The notes beneath the pieces were generated by a model. That model saw only the letters and a program-made list of their open reading frames with translations. It had not been told where the DNA came from and searched no databases. Both the position numbers and the translations under genes were made by a program. A DNA stretch of 64,000 bases from Setaria digitata. Its lineage: Eukaryota > Nematoda > Chromadorea > Rhabditida > Setariidae. The DNA lies in NCBI GenBank assembly GCA_003640385.1, contig RCAB01000047.1, positions 124,001-188,000 of the forward strand, given 5' to 3'. This document shows positions 25,929 through 36,447 of the stretch, in pieces; position 1 is the first letter of the stretch; each line of letters begins with the position of its first letter.

Positions 25929-26922
25929 CTGCAATAATTAAGTCATGCAATATCCAGAAATATCTAGAAGGTACTGCGGATGAAGGGCGAAATTAACAGA
26001 TGTGTAATGAATGATCTTAACAGAACACTCACAAAAGGAAAAATTACTGAGCCACTTTTTTTTCTGGTTTTTATACAGCAATTTTCAGATGACCATTCTG
26101 TCAAATTCCTAACGAAATCTCGTAAATTCAATTACTTATTATTAAGTATTTCTGGATATCAATCATATCAGGAAAAGAATTAAAAGAAAGTTGCATTATT
26201 TCTGAAAAATCAGACTATTCCTTAATCTTACCTGTGATGTACTGATGATGTTCTAGAAGTTAGTGATATTTATCATTTATCAATCTATCCAACGTTAAAA
26301 GGGAGGTTAAGAAGTGTTTCAAGTAGAACAGCTCTTGAAGGTCATTTCAACTGATAACTGTTTATATTTTATAAATTTAGAGTTCATTTCTTCGAAATAT
26401 CTCACTTAATCTTGCAGTGTGTCGCCAATTTTCATGTTATAGTTAGTTCTTCAAATTATCTTAATAACTCTGGAATTAGTAATTTGTAATCTGAATCAAA
26501 TTAAGAGATCGTATGATTTTATTGTTGTACATCTGGTGTCATTGTCACTCATCATTTGTTTAATCGTATCAGCACTCTTATTCTCGTTGTAACCAGTAAA
26601 ATGCAAAACTTGATATTTCAGTATTTGGCATTAACTGTTTCAACAAGATCATACAGTTCTGCAGCTCGTGCTGATGTTGTTGCTGCAGAAGAGTTGAGTT
26701 GTGAAGTTTGAGAGATGAGATAGAGAGAAGTTTGGAGAGAAGTGAGCAATTTGTTGTACTGAGTCGACCGTACAATCATCGATTATCCTCAGTTTACAGT
26801 TCTGTCTATGTAGTCTCCAGCGATATCAATTTTTCTTGACTGAATCTAAATGATCGTATTGCTTGCGGTAAATTTTGCTTACTCCTTTATTTACTAACGA
26901 TGTGGAAGTGAGACAATTTGAA
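25929..26922. other. Upstream region of the bHLH-PAS gene
   Basis: Contains the possible 21-bp micro-exon (26232-26252, minus strand, between TTCTAG and GTAAG). A CT/Gln-coding-rich open piece lies at 26578-26775 on the minus strand and lacks an ATG. The rest is AT-rich and featureless. Confidence 0.35.
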
Positions 26923-28330
26923 ATGTCATTAGTTCGGATGGATGTCACCAGCAACGAGAAAACTTCGGTGCTTTATTTCCATCTCCATCCTTTCTCAAGT
27001 CTGTCATGTCCTGTTAAGTCCCCGTGGTGTGATAAGTGATGCTGAGTGTAAATTAGACTATCACCATCATCATCATCCATTAATGCAACTTCCCCTTACA
27101 GTACTGGAAGATGTGTGTCTGTCTGTGTTTGATTTAAAACAAATCTAACAATCAATCGATCACACCATTCTTAAGCATCATGTCATTTCGACAGATCTGC
27201 CCAAAGATTTGAAAGATGCTTGCTTGCCAGGTACTCAGGAGTTAACCTAAGTCGTATTATTAGCAGTTGTTGCGGGAAAACAAATTGCTCGAGAGCATCG
27301 AAATCTCTCAAAGATTACTCTTTCGGTTCAATAATTGAGAAATTTTTTATTTCCCACAACCAGGCGAACAAGACCGGAAATATCAAATCAGTGAACACTA
27401 TCATCAGTAACTACAATGGGTTACCAAAGCTACAACTCTATCTAGCCCACCTGTTCTGGAACAATAGAAGCACATGTTTCGGGAGTTGGGAAGTTCGATG
27501 CACCAGTATTTATTACTTCAGGATCTCTTTCTCTTTTCTAGCGATGTGGAAAAAATATTTAATCCAGTTTCTGCCGTATTCTATGTGGTCCAGTCGTTCA
27601 TTTCCGCTTCTTATACTTCTAAAATGTCTCTTGAATTTCGTTATCGACTGTTAAGACTTGATGACATCCTAGCAAGTAACCTTAGGTAGGTTAAAACTTC
27701 CTCGTATGATTAAGAGAGTAATTTGGCGAACAATCAGTGCTTATGATCTGACATCAACTGACACTTCCTTCTACGTCAGTGAAAGCATCACGAAAGAACT
27801 TGCCGCTTTTTTGAGAGAGATTCTGTCCCCCGGGATCATTCCTGGTAACATAATTAATTATAATGTAAGACTTTCAAAGTCCAGACATAGTTGCATCTTT
27901 CTTTCAAAATTTTGAAATTATCGATTGGCCACTCTCCTTCTGTCCCTTCACCCGAATCGGTAAAAGGACCGTTGAAGGTGGGGTAGCTTGCGTGACCTCT
28001 GTTAGTCTAACCCTAGATGGTGATAGTTATTTGTCTGCTTTTCTGTGCTCTACTCGCTGCTACCTCATTAAGCTTCGCGAAGGTTCGAGCTTCACAGATT
28101 CTTTTTCCATAGGTCAGGCAATAATAGGGACAAGTCGAGTAGCAGTAGTAATTCGAGTGTTACGCTTTCATCATCTTTCATCATCTTCACTATTTCATGT
28201 TCAGCACTTCTCGTCTATTTTATTTCACATATTCTGTCTCCTTACCCTTGCCCCTTGCCCCTCATTCTGCTTGTCACCCAATGTCACCAAGTACCGCTAA
28301 CAATTGAGAGTGACCCTTTCTTCTCTGTCT
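26923..28330 (+). CDS. Unresolved multi-exon candidate gene
   Basis: This region is more GC-rich than its surroundings and shows several exon-like segments with splice signals on the plus strand. One at 27195-27230 (LPKDLKDACLP) follows TTTCGACAG and joins in phase to 27266-27329 (VVAGKQIAREHRNLSKI). Another at 27780-27843 (ITKELAAFLREILSPGIIP) joins in phase to a long open stretch from 27891. A Ser-rich piece near 28115-28160 (GNNRDKSSSSSNSSV) would need a different frame. An ATG-started piece begins at 26923. I could not build one consistent protein and recognise no domain. It may be a real but divergent gene, or a decayed one. Confidence 0.3.
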
Positions 28331-29488
28331 TCTCAGTGGCATCATTCCACACTCGTCTCCATTATTCACCATATCTGTGCACTTTCTATTGTTTTTTCTT
28401 TTCCTAAAGACTAAGGTAGAAAAATTTTGCAGAAATTTGTAAAATGTCTGTTAGAATTTGTTAATAAGAGAAATTCGAATTTAAAAAATATTCTCGAAAT
28501 GCAAATAAACGGTTGATCTATTCCCCCGTCGCTGCAAATTTTGAAAAAAGTTGCAATGTCTAATCATCTAAGCACTCTTTACCTCAAAAAAAGTTTGCAT
28601 TTGCCCAAATAATTACTTAAACACTCTCTACCTTAAAATATCGAGCTTCTTTTCAATGTGATGTTCTATTTCTGAATCTTAACCAAGGTTTTAAAGCAGC
28701 ACTTTCTCTCTTCAATTGTAATTTCTCTATAGTTCCGGTTCTGTCACTTTGTGGGGGCATATTCTACGAATTGAATAAGCGGTAAAGATTTGTCTTGATT
28801 CAAAAAAAAAAAGAAATCCTATCATTTATTCATTTCCTTTTATATATACTTCAAGGAGACTGCCATGAATTCGTTACGTCTTTCCGTTTCATTCCATTTT
28901 CGATATTATATTGGCCATTTTCAAGTCTTCCATCTGTCATGTTAAAGGTAAAATGATTAGATTAGAGCTTCCTCCTTCGGACCAGTAACCTTTGACATTT
29001 TTATTTTCTCCAATCATTCTCTAATAATTCTTTAAAAGTAACTAATATAATGTTAGTAAAAAAGTAGGAAACCAGCAGTAGATTGATGATGCATTAGGCG
29101 GGACAAGTGATAGTTGATTTTTATTGACGATATCGATAAGCACTACTGATGATGGTAGCAATTCACCTTCGAAAGCAGTGCCATATCACAAAACTAACAG
29201 TTTATTGCTTACCTATTTGCAAACATTTTATCAGTTCAGTGGGAACGATTAAAACCTATTCACTTTCTTCTCTAAAATTGTATCATTTTTTTTTTTTTTT
29301 GCGTTTTATTAATAAATGAGCACATATTCTTGTCGTTTATTCCAGTATATAACTAATCAAATCTATCCAATTTGTGCAACAAATTCAGGTTGGAATATCT
29401 ATGGAATAAAGTTCTTAATTATTGAATTCCTTATCAAATACTAAATTTGAACTTCCAAAAGTGATCTCATTTTGTGAATTCGTGAAAT
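28331..29488. other. Intergenic, upstream of the innexin gene
   Basis: AT-rich, with a poly(T) run near 29288-29300. No ORF or RNA is supported. The innexin promoter should lie here, but no motif could be identified. Confidence 0.5.
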
Positions 29489-32400
29489 ATGCTGGGTATA
29501 CCGTTTCTGGATAATGCTTTCCTGAAAATATTTTCACCAACAACATATGATGATCGTATCGACCGACTTAATTATTTTGTTACAAGCTCTTTGCTAACTT
29601 TCTTTGCGATCCTTGTATCAGCAAAGCAGTAAGTTTTTGGATTTTCCCCAAAAATTCACTTTTTCCTCTACAACTGTGTTATAAATTAGAATGCAACAAA
29701 TAGCTGTAAGCTACTAAAATTGTGTTAGTTTGAACCATTTCTTCAATAAGGAACTGAATTTTCGATCCGACCGTACTTACCCGAAGGCTTCCAGGTATGT
29801 GGGTTCACCAATACAGTGTTGGGTACCTATGGAATTTAAAGGTGGATGGGAACAATATGCGGAGGATTACTGCTTCATACAGGTTTATTATCATGTTTTC
29901 GTCCTTTAACAAATGCTAACATTGTTGAAAATCTCTTCTACTTTCTTTTTTATCGTCTTAGTTATAGAAACATCAGTATACAAATGGTTTTTGGATTGAA
30001 AAGACCGAAAAATTCAAAAAAAAAAAAAAGAGAAAAAACACCTAAAATTACAAGTGTAAATATAGAACACCTACTGGGTACATTTTGATGATCCAGTACC
30101 GGAAGATGTGAGCGACCGTCATGGAGCCGAGATTGGTTACTACCAGTGGGTACCAATTGTATTATTGCTACAAGCACTGATGTTTTTCATCCCACAGTGG
30201 ATATGGAAAACTCTCAACAAACAGAGTGGTTAGTTACTGCCAATAATTTTCTTTTTTTTTTTCTTTTAAATTCCAACCAGTGAAAGTCAACAGGAGTATT
30301 TTTTAAATTTTTTAATTCTTGTTAGAGTTAAAATAAATGTTTGCAATGTAATTGATCAAAAAAATGGGATTTAATTTCCATAAACTTATATAAGCTTATG
30401 ATAAACAATGAGCGATAGTTCCTCACAGGGTGTATAGCCGGGTACGGATCTTTTGGATTACTTCAGGTGTCGATTTGGATACAATAGTGAAGGGGGCCAA
30501 AAATTTGAGGGCATCGAAATGTACGGAACGAAAAAAGGAACTGGAGAAATTGGCCCTATTTGTTGAAGAATGCCTGGAATTCGATACTCCACATCATCAA
30601 AATCGCTACTTCTGTTTTAATTATGGCTACTCACTGGGTTCTTATGTAACCTTGCTATACCTTTTCATGAAATTACTCTTTGTTATCAACATATTCACTC
30701 AGTTTGTGATCCTCAATAATTTTCTGGGTACCAGTCACAGCCTTTGGGGATTCCAGGTAATTTTTCCCATAGCTCTGAACTGTCAGATTTCCCCTTTCTC
30801 TTTATTTGTTTATTTATTTTTTGAGAAGTTGGCAGCTAACCTAAGATACCAAATTATATTTTAAAAAAAGAGATTGTGGTTAAAAATATACAAATAAGAA
30901 TATTAGATATTGCTTGATCTCTGGCAAGGACGGGAATGGCTAGATTCTGGCGTATTTCCTCGCGTAACGATGTGCGATTTTAAAGTACGACGCTTAGCGA
31001 ATATTCATCGGTATTCGGTACAGTGTGTTCTGATGATCAATATGGTCAATGAAAAAATCTATCTTTTCATTTGGTTTGCTTATTAATTTATGACGAATCA
31101 GAACACATTTTGATTTTTGCTTTTTATTTAATAGAAACCGTAATAAAAAATTTTTGAGAATTTTCGAAGGCAAACTTTTTCAGCTTTAGCATATGAAAAA
31201 TAAAAGTTACCATGGTGAATGTGAAAGTTTTCATAAAATTCCATTATCTGCCTAAATCAAAATGTGGTACCTTAGTTAGACACGAAGTTATCTGTCTGAT
31301 AAACATAATATTCAGTTCCTAGGTACGTCTTACATGTTTATTCATTTAACTGAGCTAGAAGAGAAAAACTATGTTGAAAGTGAGTTGTGGAATCTCCATT
31401 AACTAGTGAAGTTGTGTTAAGTTCGATACGTTAATAATGGACGGATAGCAGGTTTGAGCATGAGACCACGACAACTTGATCTCATACTCTAATTTTTCAG
31501 AAGCTTTCCAGTATAATATATCTCTCAAACTGTTGAAGTATGTTTATTCCTTAAACTTTATGTACTATTCACTAACGACAGACTTTTATAGGTTTTGGTT
31601 TTTATTTGTTGCTGCATCGACACTTCTTAATTTCATCTATTTCCTCTATAATACCATGTTGGCCTCAAATCGAGAACGTACTGGACGTTTACTTCTTTTA
31701 CATATGAAACTAGATGAAACTCCTATGGATCAAGCAATATTGCGTCGTTTTGTTCATAAAGCACTACGTCCAGGTTTGCCATTGCCATTTTTATATTACA
31801 CTAAGTGTTACATTTTCTTAGCTTTACATTAGCAGGACTTAAAAATGTGAAATTCCGAAGGTACTGCTCCCGTCTGTCTCTTTACTCAGCTCTTTACACT
31901 TATTTATTGAAAAGTGAGAAATTTTCATTGGACTATATAAATATTTCAATTTTTATGGGATAAAACATGTAAGGTGAGATGTAGTGCTATACTGTTACAA
32001 TTTTCAGCTCTTAATTATAATTATAGCTATTTCTAGACGGTGTACTACTTCTACGGTTTGTTGACATGTATGCTGGTGGTATGATGGCTCGTGATCTTTG
32101 TGGACAACTTTTTGCCGATTTTTATCGGGAACAGTATCATCGTGCAATTGGTAGTCATACAACAAAAAGCGCATCACCAGGACCTGATAATGGCTTTACC
32201 GAAACTCAGTATGATCCGGAAAAGGTAAGCCGCCATAACGGTCTTCCGGATTATCTTCAGCTCAGTGAGGTAAGGTCATATACTGATCTGTTCTGAAATA
32301 CTGAATAAACGAAATGCTGGTATGTGAAAGATGAAAGGGGCAAAGTATTTTTATTTTTTGGTTAAATGGGAAAATATGAACTAGAGTCCTGTTACAGTCG

Positions 32401-32561
32401 AATAGTCTTATTATTAATGCACTGAGGAACACTAGGATCTTATAATATTAAACTCCTATTATTATTACTCCAGTGAACCAGATTTTATTATATTTAATAC
32501 TTAGGTCTCTATGCAGGAAAATCTGGAAAGCAGAGGAAAGCTTATTATATTTCATCCTAAG

Positions 32562-32598
<37 letters not shown>

Positions 32599-32696
32599 AG
32601 CCTGTCTTCATTTTACTGCCTGATAATTTACAGTTACACGGTCCACTGATGCAGCCCGATGCATACGAACGACCGGTCAAAGGCAAAACTTCATAA
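29489..32696 (+). CDS. Innexin (gap-junction channel subunit)
   Basis: Eight phase-consistent exons: 29489-29628, 29795-29882, 30066-30228, 30467-30756, 30907-31073, 31592-31773, 32037-32224 (or to 32269) and 32634-32696. They encode 426 or 441 residues, the usual innexin length. Signature motifs: [11 protein letters not shown] spanning exons 1-2 (the innexin YxxxxxQCW motif), [12 protein letters not shown] in extracellular loop 1, YYQWVP at the start of TM2, and [14 protein letters not shown] in TM4. The extracellular-loop cysteines are present (QCW and DYCFIQ in loop 1; [10 protein letters not shown] and VQCVL in loop 2). Four transmembrane segments with cytoplasmic termini are expected. 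Hexamers or octamers form electrical and metabolic junctions. Exon 7 has two in-frame donors 45 nt apart. The orthologue number is not assignable. Confidence 0.95.
32571..32594. repeat. Poly(T) tract in the last innexin intron
   Basis: About 24-28 consecutive T a few tens of bases before the terminal exon acceptor. Confidence 0.9.
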
Positions 32697-34150
32697 GAAG
32701 CACACTATGTCGAACAATGTGGCGTTTGGTTAATAATATCTGAATTGCTTTTTCGGTGAAACTCTACTGTGGTTCTATGTTGCGTCAAATTTCAGAAAAT
32801 GGTACTTCTGTGATGAGTTCTTAATTGGCAGGCCTCGGATTTTTATCTGTTCCTAAATCCTGCGCAACTGACAACTTACAAAATATAATGGATTTTGTGG
32901 GCTTTTTTATCGGTGAAATTCCCTAAACACTGAGTCAAAAAACTGAAGAATCGTTTTTCCTCTGTTACTGACAGAATGAGCACTTTTAGTAATAAAAATT
33001 TTATAAATTGAATATATAGACTTCCTAAATGTAAAATAAACAAAAAAGTGGCTTGAGAACGAGAAAAACAGATGGGAAGAATGCAGAAATTTTGTTAATA
33101 TTTCCAGCCTTTCTTACTTGAACCATTCCTTTCCATACTAGTTTAATTCAGATATTTGATGCTTTCTGCTCTATATCATTGCTAAAAATATTCCTATATC
33201 TTATTGTAATGTTTGTTGTTATTTTCTGGTTTTTTTTTTCTTTTTTTGTTACAGAAATTTTATCGAATAAAAAAAAAAATCGTCGAAGGTAAAAGGTAGA
33301 GAAAATATCAGCTTTAACTGAAAACTCAGCATCATCTATTTCCTTATTACAGTTGTCACTACTTCTTTATTTAACAGCTTCGAAAAATCCATCAAATTTA
33401 TTACTTATTATATATCCATTTTTATACATTTTTTCTTTTCTAGAAGTAGCAAATTATGAAACTGTTTGAACAGCTTTAAATTGAAAAAGTTTCGTACAAC
33501 TTTAGTGTCTGGTAAAAGAACATATAGATTGTTTGTGGTTTTGATTATATATATATATATATCATGTTATGGAGTGACGGAAAATCTGTATGGACAAATA
33601 TGGAATTGGAAACTAAAATCAAATTCTTAATTTCAAAACTTACGTTATATTACAATCCATAAGTTTGTCGTCGTATGTTTTGCCGGTCATTCTGGGCAGT
33701 TTGTTTGTTTGTTGGAAATTTGCCTGCAAATTAGTTCTGAATTCAAATTCTTATGAACTAAACATAATTAACAGCAAAATAATTGTCGACGACCGTTTAT
33801 GTACTTCATTTGTATCTCATTTTGCACAGCTTTGTATGTTTCCCTACCTTTCATAATTTGAATTTCTTTTTGTTTTTTGTTACATTGGACCGGTATTGTT
33901 GTTACATGTTTGAAAAGTTTGCGTAGCTCTAGAAGTGTTCCGTACTGGAACGGTTAAAATATCAGTGATGCTGATTGTACCTCTATAACAATATTTCCGA
34001 TTTATGAATATATTTATTCTATTTTATGGATATTGAAATGTAATTTACAAAAAAAGTTTCCAGACGTTTGCGTTTACTAAACTTTCTCTCTGGTTAAACC
34101 TTCCTCAATTACAGTTGTTGTTTGTGAAGTATTTGAAGAAATATTCATAA
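32697..34150. other. 3' flank of the innexin gene, no gene seen
   Basis: AT-rich, with an (AT)n stretch at 33548-33562 and poly(T)/poly(A) runs around 33230-33280. No coding exon is supported. Confidence 0.5.
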
Positions 34151-34820
34151 ATGAGCTCAGGTTTTGGAGGCCTTACCGCTGTCATTTCATGTAATTAATA
34201 CTGACATTAAGCAAATATAGTTGTGGGATAACTGGATTTTGTGAGAGCATCATTACAATCTGTATCAAATGTGACTTATATTTCTAATGGCCAATATCTA
34301 TGTTTTGGAGATTTTATGCTGAAATTACCTGATTTAGCTGAGGTGAGGAGTTTCGACGACAGTATTGCGGTTGTGTTAACCTCGGAAAATATCTTTTTAA
34401 AAAGTTTTGTTTTGGAGACTGCAAAAAGTGTTCTTGATGAATTTAGGTAATTTGGGAGGAATAGTTTCTGAATACTGAAAGCAGGAAACGATACCTTGGA
34501 GATGGAAGTATTTTAGCGGCGTGTTGGAATAATTCTGGACTTTTTGAACAGCGAGGGTCATGGAATTGATTAGCGGTTGAAGATGGCGTGGTTCCGATGC
34601 CTCCAGTTTGCTGGAGTGATGGGACGGACATGCACATATTTTTGAAGGTCACACAACCTTCAAAAGTTCCCAATACCGGTTATTGGTGCAGGCATTTTGA
34701 AAGGGTATGCATCTCAAATGCAGTTTCAGCAATCTCAGTGGTATGTTTTCGAGCCTACTGCCTTGGAGCCTGTCGCGGGAATCATGGAGATTCGCTGAGA
34801 GCGGGAAGACTCACTTAGTG
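34151..34820 (+). pseudogene. Broken copy of an unrecognised protein gene
   Basis: From ATG 34151 (MSSGFGGLTAVIS) and a piece from about 34248 the plus strand reads as protein-like sequence (SNVTYISNGQYLCFGDFMLK). It continues across a possible 38-nt intron (34448-34485) into YLGDGSILAACWNNSGLF. An in-frame TGA then interrupts it near 34568. The same frame resumes as DGVVPMPPVCWSDG, and the likely continuation then shifts frame to IGAGILKGYASQMQFQQ, ending at a TGA near 34798. One nonsense codon and at least one frameshift in coding-looking sequence suggest a pseudogene or a sequence error. The family is unknown. The compact layout could mean a retrocopy, but no poly(A) tail or target-site repeat was established. 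Confidence 0.4.
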
Positions 34821-35440
34821 TTTTCTCATCTGGGATTTTTGCCATGACTGATATAATAATGCACAATGTAACTGTGTATTTCAATTTGCTTTATGAACTA
34901 ATTGGTTCGAAATTTGGTTATCTGTGTAACATTTGACATTTCAACTATAGTATATTTGGTATTTTTAAACATCGAATAAGCTTGATGTTATCCATTAATG
35001 ATTGCTAGATGGTCCAGAAATGCTTCATGAGAAGCTTCAAGTTTCAGGACTCGTAGTTACACTGAAAAAAAAAAAAAAAATAACGCTCATATCTCCTAGT
35101 AAAAATAAAGCCTGCTTATATGATGATGTATACTAAATCCCCTTTCCTATACGAATCACTTAAGTCTTTTTTTTCCTCTTGGCTGCAGTATTTTTCAGGA
35201 ATAAAAAAAAAAATAGAATTAATACGATTTTTATGCCACTTCATATATATCACATGCTAAGGATCATCTCACATATTTGGAACTTGTTCCACATTAGCTG
35301 TGAAGTCTAAGATTTTTGCACGGCCATCGTTACGGTTACGCGTATCGTAACGGTTGTCTATAATTCTCAAAGGCTATTCAGTCAAACATCATAACGACAA
35401 AAGTGATATGATTTAAACTTCGGAAATATTCATCCTGCTG

Positions 35441-35448
35441 TATATAAA
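35441..35448 (+). promoter_or_regulatory. TATA-like box
   Basis: TATATAAA lies about 33 bases before an ATG that opens a 113-codon ORF. In such AT-rich DNA this could be chance. Confidence 0.3.
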
Positions 35449-35480
35449 CCTGTTGCACTATATCTCGAATCAGCAGCATA

Positions 35481-35822
35481 ATGAAATACCACCTGGATCA
35501 ATGGATTGAGAATTTGCGCTTGCTTTGCGTAGAAATGTTGACAGTACTTTTATTTGGGATACTGAATCACGTCCATTACAAATTTCACTTGATGAGAAAT
35601 GATAACAATTGTGATACAATCAAAAACAACTATCTGATTCATGCAATAACGACTGCTAATGCATGTACTGTGTACTCGACTGCTCGTGATGAATGTCCAT
35701 GGAATTCTCCCTGTGAATTACATCACATGTGTATATCACAGAAATCGCCGACTTTTAAGCAGTACATAAAAGCAACTACGCTTTTGTGTACCTGGCTAGC
35801 TAAATTTCATTTAAGTAACTAA
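35481..35822 (+). CDS. Hypothetical Cys-containing ORF, 113 residues
   Basis: An uninterrupted ATG-started ORF preceded by a TATA-like box. It has a hydrophobic stretch near the N-terminus (LRLLCVEMLTVLLFGIL, about residues 12-28) that could be a signal anchor. A cluster of five cysteines lies between residues about 48 and 89 (NNCD, NACTVYS, DECPWNSPCELHHMC). No family is recognised. It lies alone between the innexin 3' flank and the TRAPPC12 3' end. It could equally be a chance ORF. Confidence 0.25.
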   Translation: MKYHLDQWIENLRLLCVEMLTVLLFGILNHVHYKFHLMRNDNNCDTIKNNYLIHAITTANACTVYSTARDECPWNSPCELHHMCISQKSPTFKQYIKATTLLCTWLAKFHLSN

Positions 35823-36406
35823 CTAAGGAAGGGACAGTAAAATGCTTCATTTCCCGATTACTTTTTTGAGTCGGAATTATGTAAGAAATGACTCGTGTAT
35901 AAATAATTAAGAGTAATTCGTAATTCCTCTCAACCTTAATGGTAGAAATCATTTGTTGAAACGAAATAGAATTTTTACTCATTAGCTGGAAGTATGGACG
36001 GTGAATGATGTGAAATTAAACTAAAAAGATTCTCTTATTTCATTAGCAGAACAATGCTATAATTGGACCGCAAAAAAAAGGAAAAGTAAATTCATCTGTC
36101 CATTGCAAATTTCCGTTTATATTACTGCTGCAAATAACGAGAATATGCATCTATTACACTCTTTCGATTTAGAAGTCTCTCCGTCATGAAGGCATCAATT
36201 TTAGTGTTACTGGATCGAACATATCAGGATACTGATCAAATTTTTGGGCAAAATTAACCAACTGTAAAAGTATATTTTACATAACAAAGTTTTATGCCAT
36301 TGAAGAATTATAAATGGATAATTTGTCGGGTAAGTTCAACCTGTAGTTAATACCTTAACCACCAAAAGTATATACCAAAACACCAAAACTATGGACACTT
36401 ATAGAA

Positions 36407-36410
<4 letters not shown>

Positions 36411-36439
<29 letters not shown>
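36411..36439. repeat. (AT)n microsatellite
   Basis: About 14 AT units lying nine bases beyond the TRAPPC12 stop codon, so inside its 3' UTR. Confidence 0.95.
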
Positions 36440-36440
<1 letters not shown>

Positions 36441-36447
36441 GTGAAAT

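Noticed and set aside
27220..27654. 144-codon plus-strand ORF
   Set aside because: It reads through what look like introns between phase-supported short exons in other frames.
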